Source: Coenobita brevimanus (lineage: Eukaryota > Arthropoda > Malacostraca > Decapoda > Coenobitidae). From it: a DNA stretch of 64,000 nt. A program made the position numbers and the translations under genes. The stretch covers positions 303,001 to 367,000 of the forward strand of contig CM064664.1 in the NCBI GenBank assembly GCA_032717465.1, given 5' to 3'. This document shows positions 1-12,001 of this stretch, piece after piece. Each line of letters starts with the position of its first letter. Positions within the stretch are counted from its first letter, which is position 1. A model generated the notes under the pieces. The model was given only the letters and a program-made list of their open reading frames with translations, was not told the DNA's origin and made no database searches.

Positions 1-640
1 AACTCTGCTTCCAAGAGATTAGGTGTGCTAAGCCGACTCTGTGCCTTCTTTACTCCTGCATAGTTGTTGACTTCATACACGGATTTTATTCACCCATGTG
101 TAGAGTACAACTCTCATTTGTGATGAGGTTCCCCATATACAGCTCTTGTCAACAACGTTGAGTCAAATGCTTTTCGTCTCATCAACTCTCCTCCTCTTAC
201 TAGCTGCCTTCAACCTCTGTATCTTCACTGTACTGTTGCATCTTTACATTATCTTTTTTCAGTCGCTATTTCAATGGTCACTGCTTATCTGAACTGTAAG
301 GTTACATCCTTCCTCCATTATGGTGGGTGTGTAGCACCCGTGTAACAACAAAATCTCATCCCTTTTCTGTCCAACTCTCTAATGCAAGAGTTAACCATTA
401 CTCCCAGTCTTTCATTTATGCAACAGGTCACCTCTGGAACTGTCTCCCTCTGTCCGTACTTCCAACTGCCTATGATCTCCAGTCTTTCAAACGCAGTGTG
501 TCCAGGGACCTCAGAAGCAACAGTCTTGAATTTGGCTCTCTTATCTTGTGTTTATTTTTTCTTGGAGGGAGAAATTTACAGGCTCCTGGCCTTTTGTTGC
601 TTCTGCGACAGTTACAGGGCTGATAATTATCAACCTTCCA
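1..640 (+). mobile_element. 3' end of a jockey-like non-LTR retrotransposon (fragment)
   Basis: Reading with frame changes, this stretch encodes the C-terminal tail of a jockey/BS-type LINE reverse transcriptase. Recognisable pieces are a 'LGVLSRLCAFFTPA' segment near position 15, 'ESNAFRLINSPPLTSC' near 160 and 'LWNCLPLSVLPTAYDLQSF' near 435-490, the usual final block of these proteins. Several stops and frameshifts interrupt it, so it is dead. The 5' part of the element lies outside the window. Family assignment rests on remembered motif order, not on a search. Confidence 0.6.
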
Positions 641-1101
641 TACCAGCAAAATTCCACCAAGAAGGAAAGGTACAAGTTGACACACAAAGGCGACAGAGTT
701 TACCCAGGCAGGATGTAAGCACAGAAGAACAGCACTTAGGATAACTGGAGGGACCCCATCTGCACCCCATCAGGCCCATTGCCTTGTCAGCATTAACACC
801 AATGAAGGCAGAAAACACATCAACTGAAAAAAAATTTAATGTCAGCCATGAGGAAGTAAAAGGAAGGAAGCAACAGAGGAATAGCACCAGAATCGCCTAA
901 GGTGGAAAGAAAGGAGAAATTCTTAGCAAAGAGTTGTGCTTTATCAGTAGAAGAAACAATTGCAGATTCGTAAGAGTGGAAAATGGGAGGAAAGGATAAC
1001 GAAGTAAAATTGTTAGAAAGGCATTTGGCAAGCATCGGAAGGAGCCGGAGGAATTTGAGTTAGTACGACTGATATTATTTTTTGCAGAGTGATGGACGGA
1101 C
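630..1101 (-). mobile_element. Jockey-like LINE remnant, reverse-transcriptase N-part
   Basis: On the minus strand the translation shows a degraded version of the linker and early reverse-transcriptase region of jockey-like LINEs: 'SNNFTSLSFPPIFHS' near 1000, then 'NADKAMGLMG' followed by 'CCSSVLTSCLGKLCRLCVST' near 690-800 (the 'KA.GPDG..P..LK.CA..L' block). It points toward the + strand LINE tail beside it, so the two are separate insertions. It looks continuous with the endonuclease part beyond 4751; the piggyBac between them would be a later insertion into this LINE. Confidence 0.6.
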
Positions 1102-4100
1102 TTAACCCTTTAACCGTGGGCATTGTTTTGCCCCGACTGGCCTCTCCCGCGGGGGTTCCAGCCAAATGTAAACAAACCTTTAAACCTTAATAACTCTGCA
1201 CAGAATAAAGCTAGAGCAAAAAATAAGGTACCATTAGAAATTATTAACCTTCAGCTTTGCAGTGATGTAGGTTTCATGACTTTGTGGACTTTCACTGGAC
1301 GGGCAGCTCCGTTAGAAGTGAGGGGTGTAAAATCACTATTTTACGCCCCACACACAAGTACCAAATGCCAACCACTCTCTGATAATAGTACTATAAACAT
1401 ATATGAACACTGCACATACGATAAACACCCACTCTGTGTTCACTGAGGTAGGTAAAAAAAAGGCACTGTAATTGCCCGCACGTCACTGCGGCATCACACG
1501 CTCACTGACGTTTGGTTAGCGGCGATGTTTTCATTATTTCTAACTTCTGTTACTATTTTACATATAATCTGGGCAATATACATTATATTTACACTGCACT
1601 TATTACTATATTGTATCACTGTCGCATCACAGAATTACAGCAGTGCCGCAGATTTTCTTATTACCATATCACTTATATACTGGCCATATTTACATAATTT
1701 TCTAGGTAAAATATCTCTTATTACTATATTATACAATTTTTGGTAAAGCACATCACTGTTGCATAATAGAATCACAGCAGTGCCGCAGATTTTCCTATAA
1801 CCATACCACTTATATACTGGCCATATTTACATAATTTTCTAGGTAAAATATCTCTTATTACTATATTATACAATTATTGGTAAAGCACGTCACTGTCGCA
1901 TCACAGAATCACAGCAGTGCCTTAGATTTTCTTATTACAATATCACTTATTATACTGGTCAATATTTACATTGTTTTCTAGGCAAAATATCCCTTATTAC
2001 TACATTATCCCTTATACAATTATTGGTAAAGCACGTCACTGTCTCATCACTGTATATCACTGTCACTGTCAGTATTTACTCAGAGAGTGGTACTCGGCAA
2101 AGCACGGAGTCACACAGAGAGCGACTTGGCATTCCTGGCACTGGTGTGTGCTCATTTTTCTCACCCGAGGCCTCCGTGTGGTGTTATGACACTCTGCAGC
2201 GGCCCTGTGACAACCTGCCACCTGCGGTGAGAGGCAATTTCACAAGCTGGTGCCGGCTCATGTAATTGCGGCACTCAAGACAGTCAGGTTGTGTGTCAGA
2301 GTGTCGCTTCAGGACCAATGCCGTCACCTGACCAAATCGTGCAAGCAGCTGTTGCACGACAGTCTTGGAGAACTGTCTCAGGGATGGTTGCCTTGTGCCC
2401 CCGACTTGTGTCTTGTAGAGGAGGAAGGCGTTGAGCATGCACATATCGAGCATGTGGAGGCAAGCCTTCCTGTACCATTGGGTGTTTCTCCTGAGACAGT
2501 CTATCTCGCCAATCATCATGTCCGACTTATCAACAAGTCTCATGTTGATATTGTAGTCAATGACGGCATCGGGCTTCATGATTGGCTCTCCCGTCCTGTA
2601 GCTGACCTTCCCAGTTCTCTGCAATTCCCCCTTGTGGATGGTGCTAAGCATATTCACGACCTTCTTGTCGTGCCACCTGATCGCCAGAAGCTTGTCAGAC
2701 TTCTTCAGGTGCACATCTCCCTTGGATGAGGATGATGCTTCAGGGAAACTTGGCCACTCTTTCCTGTGGCTCCGTACAGTGCCAACAGTGCTGATGCCGT
2801 GTTCAGCCAGGTATTTGGCGAGTTTCGGTGCTGTGTAGTAATTGTCTGTGTACAGCACATGATTCCCACCAAAATACCTCTCCATCAGCACTTTTACTAC
2901 GGAGCCAGAGAAGCCAAGGGGGTCTTTCCTGTCCACGTCCATTGTGCTTGCAGAGTAGATAATGAAATCCAGGATATACCCCATCTCACAGTCACACAAC
3001 ACAAAGAACTTTATCACAAAGCGGTGGCGTTTGCTGGGGATGTACTGCATGAATTTGAGACGTCCTCTGAACAATACCAGGGATTCATCTATGACGACTT
3101 TTTGCATAGGACGGAAAAATTGCATAAATCGATCCCTAATCCTGTTGAGGAAATCCCTCACTTTCCACAAAGGGACAGTTTGGGACGGGTTTTCATTGTC
3201 AGCGAAGTGCAGGTATCCTAGCAGCTGTCGGAACCGATCTCGTGACATGTATTTGCCGAATGTTGGGATTGAAGTGATGTCATCAACCAGCCAGTACTCC
3301 TCCAACTCATGTCTCTTGATATGGGGCATCAAGAACATGAGAGCAAAGAACACATACAGCTCTCTGATCCCGACAGGCAACCACGACACTTGTTTTGGTG
3401 AGCCAATAGGTCCCAGCCCTTCTGTTGCACACTGAGCTGCATACCTATTGGTCTCATTGCTGACAAATTGCACGATTTCGTCATCCATGAAGGCCAGGAA
3501 GTAGGCCACAAAGTCATCTCCTTCATTGCATAGGAAGGCAGGCTGTATTCCCGCGTTTGTCATGTCAAATGGCGGATTGTGTGGCTGAAAATCAGCACCA
3601 TCAGACCAAACAAATGCATCCACTTTCCTGGTGCGTGGTTCAGTGGCAGTGGCAGGTCGCATTGCACTCTTTTCCCCGTGAGAAGGAGTTGAGGTAGAGG
3701 CAATGGGTAAGGCAGGAGGTGAGGCAGGAGGTGAGCGGGAGGGGGGTGAGTGGGGGAGTGGTGAGTGGGGGGTGGTGAGGGTGAGGGAGCTGGGCGGGGG
3801 GCAGGTAGAGGGGTTACTGACCTGGTGTGTGGTGAAATCTGACCCTTTCTTCCCCGCTTATCACCTCGCTTATCACCCCACTTTCCCTTCCTGCTGCCAC
3901 GCATCCCCTTTGTTCTAGGCCGGCCTGCCCTGCTTACCCTGCCTGCACGGCCTGCACGGCCTGCCTTCCCTCGCTGTGCAGGCCCTGGGAATTCATATTC
4001 CTCAGATGATGTAGACTGAGGAGAGGGCACGGCAGAAGATGAAGATGATGTGAGGGCAATAGGGCTAGGGGAACGGGAAAGTGGTGGGAAATGCTTGCTA

Positions 4101-4751
4101 GGGCCGGGTGTAGGAGACGTAAGTTTCCGCTTCACTCCCTTCCCACGTGCGACACCCATTTTCCCCATGGGCGCCTTCCCTTTCCCAGAGTAAGTTGTGG
4201 GCAGTGGGGGGGAGACAACATGTTCACTTTCATCACTGTCAATGTCAATCATAAACGGTTCGCCACCAATAACTGCATAGTCATCACTACTTGCGGTAAG
4301 TATATCACTCTCACTGCCACAATCCAGAGTTGTACTTACAGTTTTATCCAGCTCTGTCCTAATTTCTGGGGTGCTCAACCCCTTCTGCCTCGATGTCAGC
4401 AGTTCCTTCTTTGGTGTAGAGGTCGAAGGCACACTAGCACGAGGAATTTCTGAGGAGGAAGCGAGCGATGATGACTCGGGACGGAGTGCCATTATCACGC
4501 ACAGAGCTGGACAGATACTGACTGATGCGTGTCAGGGCAGGGGTGGGGGGGGGGCCCCTGGGGGGTGGGAGGAGGGAGGTGTGGGAGGGCTGGCGTGAAA
4601 GAACTCGACAGCTACTCTTGCGTGAAACAATTTGCGTACAGGAAAAATGCGCGGTGTTCAAAATATTCATGAAAATTCCAGAATGACACCCGCAGTTTGG
4701 TCCAGTTTTTTCAATGTCATTCTGGAATGACACCCGCGGTTAAAGGATTAA
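1102..4751 (-). mobile_element. piggyBac transposon A, nearly full length
   Basis: The element is bounded by TTAA at 1102-1105 and 4748-4751, the target site of piggyBac transposons. The ends match imperfectly in inverted orientation: the left reads CCCTTTAACCG then TGGG, and the reverse complement of the right reads TCCTTTAACCG then CGGG. Inside is one transposase gene on the minus strand. It sits inside a jockey-like LINE whose two halves flank it. Between the left end and the gene (about 1106-2068) is untranslated DNA with three or four degenerate copies of a roughly 140-base AT-rich block that repeats 'ACTTATATACTGG' and 'TAAAGCACGTCACTG'. Confidence 0.75.
2069..4498 (-). pseudogene. piggyBac transposase, two frameshifts
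   Basis: The main open part (2184-3662) gives 492 residues with the piggyBac DDE/RNase-H-like core. Catalytic-type aspartates are visible in 'VVIDESLVLFRGR' (about residue 192), 'LYTDNYYTAPKL' (273) and 'RLVDKSDMM' (378/381). An acidic, serine-rich N-terminal region begins at the ATG ending at 4498 and is in another frame; the switch falls near 3660-3700. A second frame slip near 2187 separates the core from a C-terminal cysteine-rich zinc domain, which resumes as 'HNTTRRPRVRKM' and 'HQCQECQVALCVTPCF' and stops at 2069. The core is otherwise undamaged. As read it is not functional, though sequencing or assembly error could explain single-base slips. Confidence 0.8.
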
Positions 4752-5740
4752 CATGATTCCAGACAGAAAAGTAAAGAGATGAGATTCAGGAATGGTTTGG
4801 CTCCGGTCCTTTTTTGAAGATCCTCTCCTTGATGTGGACAGGATTTGAACAAGCATAATTAAAGATTTTTTTTTCATTAGTCACATGATACAAGATAGAA
4901 ATGTTTGTTTCCATGACTGAAAGAATAACCTATGTAATGCTTGAGACACAGTTGATTCTCGGCCATGGGAGCAATAATCATTCCGGGGAATAAAAAATAT
5001 GTACTGTCAGAGGTCCTCCCAATCAGCAACTTCAAAATGCCAAAGTCACTCCTTATTGGGATGGTTCACAGGCCTTACTGAGGTGACAGGACAGTTAAAG
5101 TATTAAGACTGCAATCATAGGAGGCCAATGGAAATAAAACATTAATAGCATAAGCAGAAGGATTAGATGCAAGGAATTGGTCAGGTATGCTGGGACTCTC
5201 TACAAGACTGTTAGCAATATGGGTTGGGTGCTGTCCAAGCTGCTCTTGGTCATTAAGGATGGAAAATATGTAGCCTTGTACGTGGATCAGTGATAGGAGA
5301 GGAGAGCCAAAGGTGGTGGTGAACAGAGAAATCACCTAGAATAGGGACTTCAGGGAAAGAAGAAACTGACAGGATGTTCCATTTTAGAATTAAAATTGTC
5401 AAAGAATTTGTCATCAGGAGTAGCAGATAAGAAACTGTATAGATATACTTAGTCAGAGAATGGTAGGATTGACAAACCTAGAGACTAGAGAATTCAGAAG
5501 ACCGAAGTACAGGAACATGGGTGCATGATATGTTGAGATGTACATATACACAACAGCCACTTTTTGCTTTGAAGTGAGTATAGAGAAAGTAGGAGGATAC
5601 AGAGGAGGGTTTCCTTTAAGTAGCCTTAGACAGCTGAGTTTCAGTACTGGGCAGAAGGTGAGGTTTTGAGGAAGTGAGATGGCGTTCAGCAGAAATAAAA
5701 ATAAAGGAAAGGTTGCGATTGTCAGAAATAAATAAAAGTA
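4752..5740 (-). mobile_element. Jockey-like LINE remnant, endonuclease part
   Basis: Minus-strand translation shows the second half of an AP-like (EEP) endonuclease: 'YIFSILNDQEQLGQHPTHI', 'IPDQFLASNPSAYAINVLF' and 'LASYDCS' (5090-5270), corresponding to the family's 'NFSILHDLEQLV.HPTRIPD' and 'LDLFLTSNPSAY...GSSDH' blocks. Toward 4760-5070 come linker remnants such as 'FEVADWEDL'. Stops and frameshifts are frequent. Together with 630-1101 it forms one LINE split by piggyBac A. Confidence 0.6.
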
Positions 5741-6165
5741 TCAAAACAAAACCAGTTTGCACCAATATTACCCTATATTACCGTAGCACATATCTGCACT
5801 TGTAATGCAAGTTCATTTCCGCTATATCCTGGAAATAATTTCTTTTTTTCTGGTACTTGAACTGCAATTTCATGCACCATATCCTGATATCATTCCCTTA
5901 CACCTGTACTTTTTCTTATATTCTAAATTCTTCTGTGGTAAAATCATTTGCCAGGGTAATTTCTTAGTGCACTAGAGGAATAGCACAAGGTAATTTCTAG
6001 TTTACTATCACAACAAATCCAGTTTGCATGTATATATCAATATATTACCAAAACACTTATTCGCAGTTGTCCTGCATGTTCACTAGCAGTGTAATGTGAG
6101 TGTTTTCTTAAACCCATATATTTTTTATATTATAAACTATATATATGGCAGGTTGGGGAGCCCAT
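5741..6165. other. Unassigned AT-rich DNA
   Basis: No coding signal or known repeat was recognised. A degenerate pair of blocks containing 'TTTGCA', 'ATATTACC' and 'CACTTAT' (near 5755 and 6025) suggests an old short duplication. Confidence 0.3.
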
Positions 6166-9100
6166 CATCCACTCACTCAGTGTAAAGATGCCATATGATC
6201 TCTACACTGAGTGACAAGCCAAATGGTTTCCTGTGCCCAGGAAACCATTTACTACGTTGGATGGTAACCATTTAATCAGGGTTTTTGGCAGGGATAAGTG
6301 TCGCCCAGATTCCCCTATCCAAAATCACTTACTCATGACAGTCATTTCAGAGAGCCTAGGAGGGCCCAATACCTGCCCAGGGCCCCAACCAAATGGGCAG
6401 ACTCGCTTGGCCATGTGGAATGTGAGAGGTGTGACTGAAGAAAGCAAGAGGTGGAAGTGGTGAATGTGTTCAAGAGTGCGAGATATGCCGTGATGGCATT
6501 GTGTGAAACGAAGATAACAGGATGTGAAGTGGAGGAGTGGGAGGGTGTGAAATGTGTAAGATCGGGAATGACTGGACGAGGAAGATGCAAGGAAGGAGTT
6601 GCATTGTTTATGAAGGAGGTGTGGCATAGTGGAATGAGAGACTAGAAATGTGTCAGCCCGAGGTGTATCTATGTCAAGTTCAAGTTTGAGAAGGTGAAAG
6701 TGACAGTGTTTGTAGCATATGCACCATGTGAGGACAGGAGTGAAAGAAAGACAGGTTTTGGGATGAACTGGATGAAGTAGCGGGAGAAATGCACAGAAGC
6801 TATAAAGTGATCATAATGGGGGATATGAATGGAAGAGTAGGCAATGGTTCTGAGGATGACAAAATGGGTTGTTATTCACTACCAGGAGAAATGATAATGG
6901 GAAGAGAATAAAGGATATGTACCAGGAGAGGAGGTTGTGCATTTTTAACACGTATTTCAAACATAGAGGGGCACATAAATACTGTATGTATGGTATAGAG
7001 GAAACGGGGATCGTGTTGAAAGAAGCCTGATTGATTACGTGCTCGTAGAGAGGTCATTGATAGGAATGGTTGCTGATACGGGGGCCGTGAGAGGACGATG
7101 TAGAGGTCTCTCAGATCATGTGATTGTGGTATGCAAGATCAAGCTGAGAGAAGTGAGGTGGATCAGAAGAGAGGGGAGTAGTCAGGGAGAAAGACTGAAA
7201 GTTGAGAAGCTGAGGATCAAAAAAATGGCAGATGATTACAGGATCAAAGTAGAGGAGGAGATAGAATTAGTGAATTGGAATGAAATGGATCTGGACAGAC
7301 TGTGGAATGCATATAGGGACTGCATAGTTAGGAATGCTATAGAGGTGTGTGGCATGGCAAGAGTAACAACAAAGAAGAAAGGTACGGCATGCTGGGATGA
7401 GGAGGTTAAGAGAATGGTGGAGGAAAAGAGGAAGAAGTGGCTAAAGTGGTTACAGGATAGGGGTTCAGTTGAAATAAGAACTGAGTATATAGAGAGCAAG
7501 AAGCACGTAAAGAGACTAGTGAAGAGGAAAAAGAAGGAGGTAAATGATGATCTGGGAAGGATAATAAATGCGTACTCTGAATATAGGAAGTTATTCTGGA
7601 AAGAGGTGTGGAAATGTAGAAGTGAAATGGGAAAGAAATGTGATGGTGTGAAGGATGTAGGTGGTAGATTACTAACCAATGGGGATGAAGTAAGGACCAG
7701 ATGGAAAGAATATTTTGAAAACCTGATGAATGGGAATAGAGAGAGCAGATTGGCTGTAAACATGATTGGTTTTGGGGGTGTCCAGAGAAGGAATGCAGTA
7801 GCAGGAGACGTGATAATAGCACAGGTGAAGAGTGCTATGAAGTGGCTGAAAAATGGTAAAACAGCTGGGGCTGATGAAGTGTATGCATTGATGCTTAAGT
7901 GTAGTGGAAAGAGTGGAATGAAGTGCTTGTTGGAGATATAAGATGGCATGGGTGAGTGAAACTATGCCTGCAGTGTGGAAAAAGGCTGTGATTGTATCCC
8001 CGTACAAAAATAAAGGTGAGCGGAGTGAGTGCAAGAATTATCGTGGCATAAGTTTATTGAGTGTGGTTGGGAAGGTGTATGGAAGAATTATTATAGCGAA
8101 AGTAAGAGAGATATCAGAAGTCCTAGTGAGTGTTGAACAGGGTGGCTTTAGCAGTGGCAGACGATGTGTGGATCAAATATTTGCAGTGAGACAGATAGTA
8201 GAGAAGAGTTGTGAGAAGGACCAGAAGGTGTTTATGGCATTCATGGATCTGAAATGACCATGGGACAAAGTGGACAGAGAAGGATTGTGAAAAGTTTTGT
8301 GCATGTACCTTTTAGATTGTAAGCTGCTAGGTGCCGTCAGGAGTTTTTATGATGGTAGTGACGCATTTGTAAGGGTAAATGGGCATCTAAGAGAATGGTT
8401 CACGATCAGTGTGAACTTGCGACAAGGTTGTGATGTCCCCATGGATGTTTAATATATATATGGATGGGGTGATGAGAGAAGTAAAAACAAGTGTAATGGA
8501 GAGAGGGATGGCGTTGGTAATGACTAACGAATGGTGATGGATGGAATACCTCAAATTTGTTGTATGCTGATGATGCAGTACTGCTTGCAAGTACCAGACA
8601 AGAACTTATTAGGGTAGTGTAGAGTTTTGCTGATGTCTGTGAGCGTCGTGCCTTGAGAGTATATGTAGAAAAGAGTAAAGTGATGGTTATTGAGAGAGAG
8701 GGTGACTCCCAGTGCGATGTTAAAGTGAATGGAATTGGTGAGAGAGTTCAAATACCTGGGTACAGTGATAGAAAAGAGAGGAAAATGTGCAAAAGAAGTT
8801 GAAAGTAGAGTGACACAAGGAAGAAAAGTAGCTGGTGCAATGGAGGCCTTGATAAGAAACAGTGGCTTGAGTGTTGCAACTGCGTGAGGCATACATGAAA
8901 GAGTGTTAGTGCCAACTTTAACATATGGATGTGAGACTATGATGTAGCATGAAAATGAGTAAAGAGTTAGAGCAGTGGAGACGGGACTGCTGAGGAAGGT
9001 ATGTGGAGTACAGAGGGTGGATAAGATACGAATAATGTGATTCGTGAAAGATGTGGAGTGAGGAAGTCGGTGGACACCAGAAGTGAAGAGAGTGTACTGA

Positions 9101-9566
9101 GATGGTATGGTCATGTGGAGAGAATGGGTAACAGTAGAGTGATGAAAAAGGTCTATCTGAGCAAATTCGTAGGAAGGAGGAGGCAAGGTTGGCCAAGGAG
9201 ACAGTGGAGAGATATGGTGGAGGAGTGTGTGAGGAAGAGAAGGTTGGAAGTCGGTGAGGCTATGGAACTGACAGAAGATCGAGCTGACTGGATGAATGTT
9301 AAAAGAAGTGCATGAGCGGGGTTTGGCACCCCTCTTTAACATGGCAGCGTCTGGATTGACTCTATCTGATACGATTATGTGAAGCTACAGAACGTGTTGA
9401 ATGTTTTTGGCATATCCGATAGAGCCAGGATTCCGGGGGCTTGGATGATGAGTGAATGGAAGTGTGGCCCATTGGTTTGGGAAAATTTGGGTTGTCTGGA
9501 CACTGCTACTCCTCACCCTGTGCTAGGGTGGGAAAGAAGGTCCGGATGAAGATGATGATGATTACA
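6166..9566 (+). mobile_element. RTE-like non-LTR retrotransposon, copy 1 (decayed)
   Basis: The element starts with a structured 5' region: two inverted repeats, CACTCAGTGTA at 6174-6184 with 6203-6213, and AAATGGTTTCCTG at 6221-6233 with 6238-6250. An endonuclease-reverse transcriptase gene follows. The 3' untranslated tail after about 9315 is shared with copy 2 ('GGCAGCGTCTGGATTGACTC', 'AGCCAGGATTCCGGGGGCTT'). The element ends in a short GATGAT repeat, typical of RTE LINEs. Assignment to the RTE clade is from domain order and tail type. Confidence 0.75.
6413..9315 (+). pseudogene. RTE-like endonuclease/reverse transcriptase, copy 1
   Basis: The predicted product begins with 'MWNVRGV', the first strand of an EEP endonuclease, and keeps 'MGDMNGRVG' near 6818 and 'LSDHVIVVC' near 7110. 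Reverse-transcriptase blocks follow: 'LKNGKTAGADEVYALMLK' near 7850, 'ECKNYRGISLLSVVGKVYGR' near 8030, 'EQGGFSSGRRCVDQIF' near 8140, and 'YADDAVLL' near 8565. The C-terminal 'VLRWYGHVERMG' block is near 9095. At least six stops or frame changes lie between them. The longest undamaged stretch is 300 codons (7039-7941). Confidence 0.8.
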
Positions 9567-9649
9567 AATTCTTATGTAGTAAGATTACTATATACACTAT
9601 TTACACTATCCCACACACCAGTGACTGAAGAAATCTCCTTTAACTCTCT

Positions 9650-10284
9650 GCACTGGAAGAGCATTTGCTTGTGAACCTGCTGCCATCACGGACAGTTCAG
9701 GCAGACATGGCACTGCATGTATAGTTGTTAACCTGCAAGTGCCCAGGTTCACAATGCAGTGACACATGAGGTAGCCTGCCTGGGTGACCCTGTCAGGCTT
9801 TACTACAGCATTATGTCCTTGATGCAGCAGTTATGCCAACAACCTGTCTGAACAATATGAATGCATTCACAAGTGATAGCAGAAAGGTGTAGGAACACCT
9901 TCTTTTACCACCTGCAGCACATCCCGTTTGTCATGCCAGTGGATGACCAACATGTTACCACATTTCTTGATGAGTAATGCATCATTCTTGGTCTTGGCAG
10001 AGATAAAAGGGTAGTGCTTCCTACTTGGCTTGACAGTACCGCTGGTTCCTGTCCCATCTTCAAGGAGAAACTTAGCAGTTACATCATACAAGGAGAAACA
10101 CAGGCGGTTTCAGTATCATCTCGCTCGGTAGGCGATAACTACAAGGTCCAGCATATATCCAATCATGGAGTCACAAGCAACAAAGACTGATGCATAAGCG
10201 ATGACATTGGACGATGTGTATTGGATAAATGCCAGTCAACCCCAGAACAATACATGCAACTCAACCGCCACAGATCTATGGAAG

Positions 10285-10315
<31 letters not shown>

Positions 10316-10840
10316 CAAGAACCTTTTAGCATGGTCAGAATTGGGTGAATTTTCCACACCCTGTCACTGGGTAAGGGTCCCATGGTGGGGGAAAAGTGCA
10401 GGAACCATAATATGGCAAAGTCCTCTGTAATGTGCCATGTACCTCACAAAGACAGGTGTGGCTGTGAGGTCGTCCAGGATCCAATAGTCTTGTATGGCAT
10501 GCCTTTTTTATGTGTGCCATCAGTACGGTCACAGCTTGCCACATGTATAATTCACCGACTTCAACAGGATACCATTCCGTCATGTTTGCTCTTGTCCAGT
10601 GCAGGGAGAGTTTCTGGTGATAATGATCATGTGCCCAGGTATACCTTCACGGAGAATGAAAAAAAAAATACTGTGAGAAATGCATGATGCACGAATTGCC
10701 TGTCAACGGAATATGTGCCCAAATACTTGCCTGAGGATCATCAAAAGCAGCCTCCAGGGGCTGAAACCTTTCCCCTCCTTTCAAGCAGAAATTTAGATTG
10801 TCCCCACACTTGGCTGATGGGAACTAGGGCAATAGGCACG
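9650..10840 (-). pseudogene. piggyBac transposase fragment C, heavily decayed
   Basis: Minus-strand pieces in shifting frames match a piggyBac transposase of a different subfamily from copies A and B: 'YPVEVGELYMWQAVTVLMAH' (10510-10570), 'FVACDSMIGYMLDLVV' (10135-10185), 'GTSGTVKPSRKHYPF' (10000-10050) and 'GNMLVIHWHDKRD' (9920-9965). A run of about 29 A residues at 10287-10315 sits in the middle. No TTAA-flanked ends were found. Confidence 0.65.
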
Positions 10841-11559
10841 TGCACCACGTACACCACGGCCAAAGGGGTGCATAAATCTCTGTTATTATCAAGGACTTTT
10901 TATTCCCTTTTGTAATTTAAGTGTACTGTGATTTCTGTCGAGTCCCCATTGCCTAACCAGAGTAGATTCACTCTTTTTCATTACTAATTTTGCGTGGGAC
11001 ACCCTCTTATGCCCTTGTGTGTCATTTAAATGGCTTTAAGAACGACGTATACGTAATCATAGACGAGATCTTAGCACCTTCAGAACCGTAACGTCTCATA
11101 AATTTCAATCGAGAGTAAAACCAAAGAATTTAAATTGAGTTTGGAAGAAGTTTTCGCTGTGAATGATTTGATGGAGGCTATTTTTCACTCCTGTATTTAA
11201 AAACTCTCCAAAGTTGAATAAAATCATCTAGCAGTTGTAGGAATCCCCCCCTCTCCCCCAAAAAAATGAATAAATAAAAGACGCTGCACTATCTAGGTGG
11301 CTAATATACACGAACACTTTTGAGCAATGGTATCTGCCAACCCTCTAATTTTCCCAACTAATACAAGGAATCGTAGCCAGAGTTCCACACCAGATAAAAG
11401 CCTGCTGTCCAGTGCTGAGTTGGTAGTTCAAAGCTTTGTTGGACTGAAGAGAGAACAATGTACAATGATATTATTACTTGTCCGTCTGTATTCTCATTTT
11501 TTCCCCTTCATTATAACTTGTCCCGGATTTTTTTTCCTTTTGCATCATTTTTCACACAG
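10841..11559. other. Unassigned DNA upstream of the first IR exon seen
   Basis: Mostly AT-rich with no transposon recognised. A reading frame at 11390-11480 contains 'SLLSSAELVVQSF' and 'REQCTMILLL', which recall the extreme N-terminal region of crustacean divergent IRs. Its possible acceptor (CACACCAG, ending 11389) and donor (GTCTGT) are weak, so it is only a possible additional upstream exon. The acceptor tract of the next exon (T-rich, ending CACACAG) is at 11528-11559. Confidence 0.25.
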
Positions 11560-11674
11560 CTAAGTGGCAGAATAACAAATTTGTGGTTACATATCCTTTC
11601 ATTGACAATTTTCATGACCAGCAACATATCATAGTCCTGATATCTAGTTACAGCTTAGCCTTCAGGATGGAGAG
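11560..11674 (+). CDS. Ionotropic receptor, exon 1 of those seen (N-terminal extracellular region)
   Basis: A strong pyrimidine tract and CACACAG precede it and GTGATA follows. The exon carries 2 + 111 + 2 bases and encodes 'KFVVTYPFIDNFHDQQHII' followed by 'VLISSYSLAFRMER'. Its overhang (AG) joins exactly to the single base opening the next exon. In crustacean divergent IRs this position holds a variable extracellular segment with a 'LLS.HWTFSMMN'-like block, which 'LISSYSLAFRME' resembles. It is the least certain exon, because the N-region is poorly conserved. The upstream exon must end in phase 1. Confidence 0.5.
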
Positions 11675-11900
11675 GTGATAATATTAGGCCAAGTTAAAGT
11701 GAAAAGAGTAGAGTAAGTGGTCTATATCCCGTGAGAAACCCTGAATACGACTTTGTTTCGGCGAGAGAAAAACAGTGACGAGTATATAGAACCAATGGCT
11801 CACGTAGGAAGCAAATAACTGAGCAAGATTTATTACTATAAAACATCCAAGGCATCGAAAAGATGGCCCTATGTGATGAACAGACTGTAAGTGGAATTAA

Positions 11901-12000
<100 letters not shown>

Positions 12001-12001
12001 C

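Noticed and set aside
1..1101. One LINE inverted by twin priming
   Set aside because: In twin priming the inverted segment lies at the 5' side of the insertion; here the minus piece lies beyond the 3' tail and continues past 4751, so these are two elements.
3560..4498. A 312-residue protein on the minus strand
   Set aside because: Its last part is an out-of-frame reading of the piggyBac core; only the N-terminal portion belongs to the transposase, joined by a frame slip.
7236..7949. Long minus-strand frames opposite RTE copies 1 and 2 and the RTE copy at 31.1-34.2 kb
   Set aside because: They are antisense shadows of purine-rich LINE coding DNA, giving Ser/Phe/His/Leu-rich readings with no domain.
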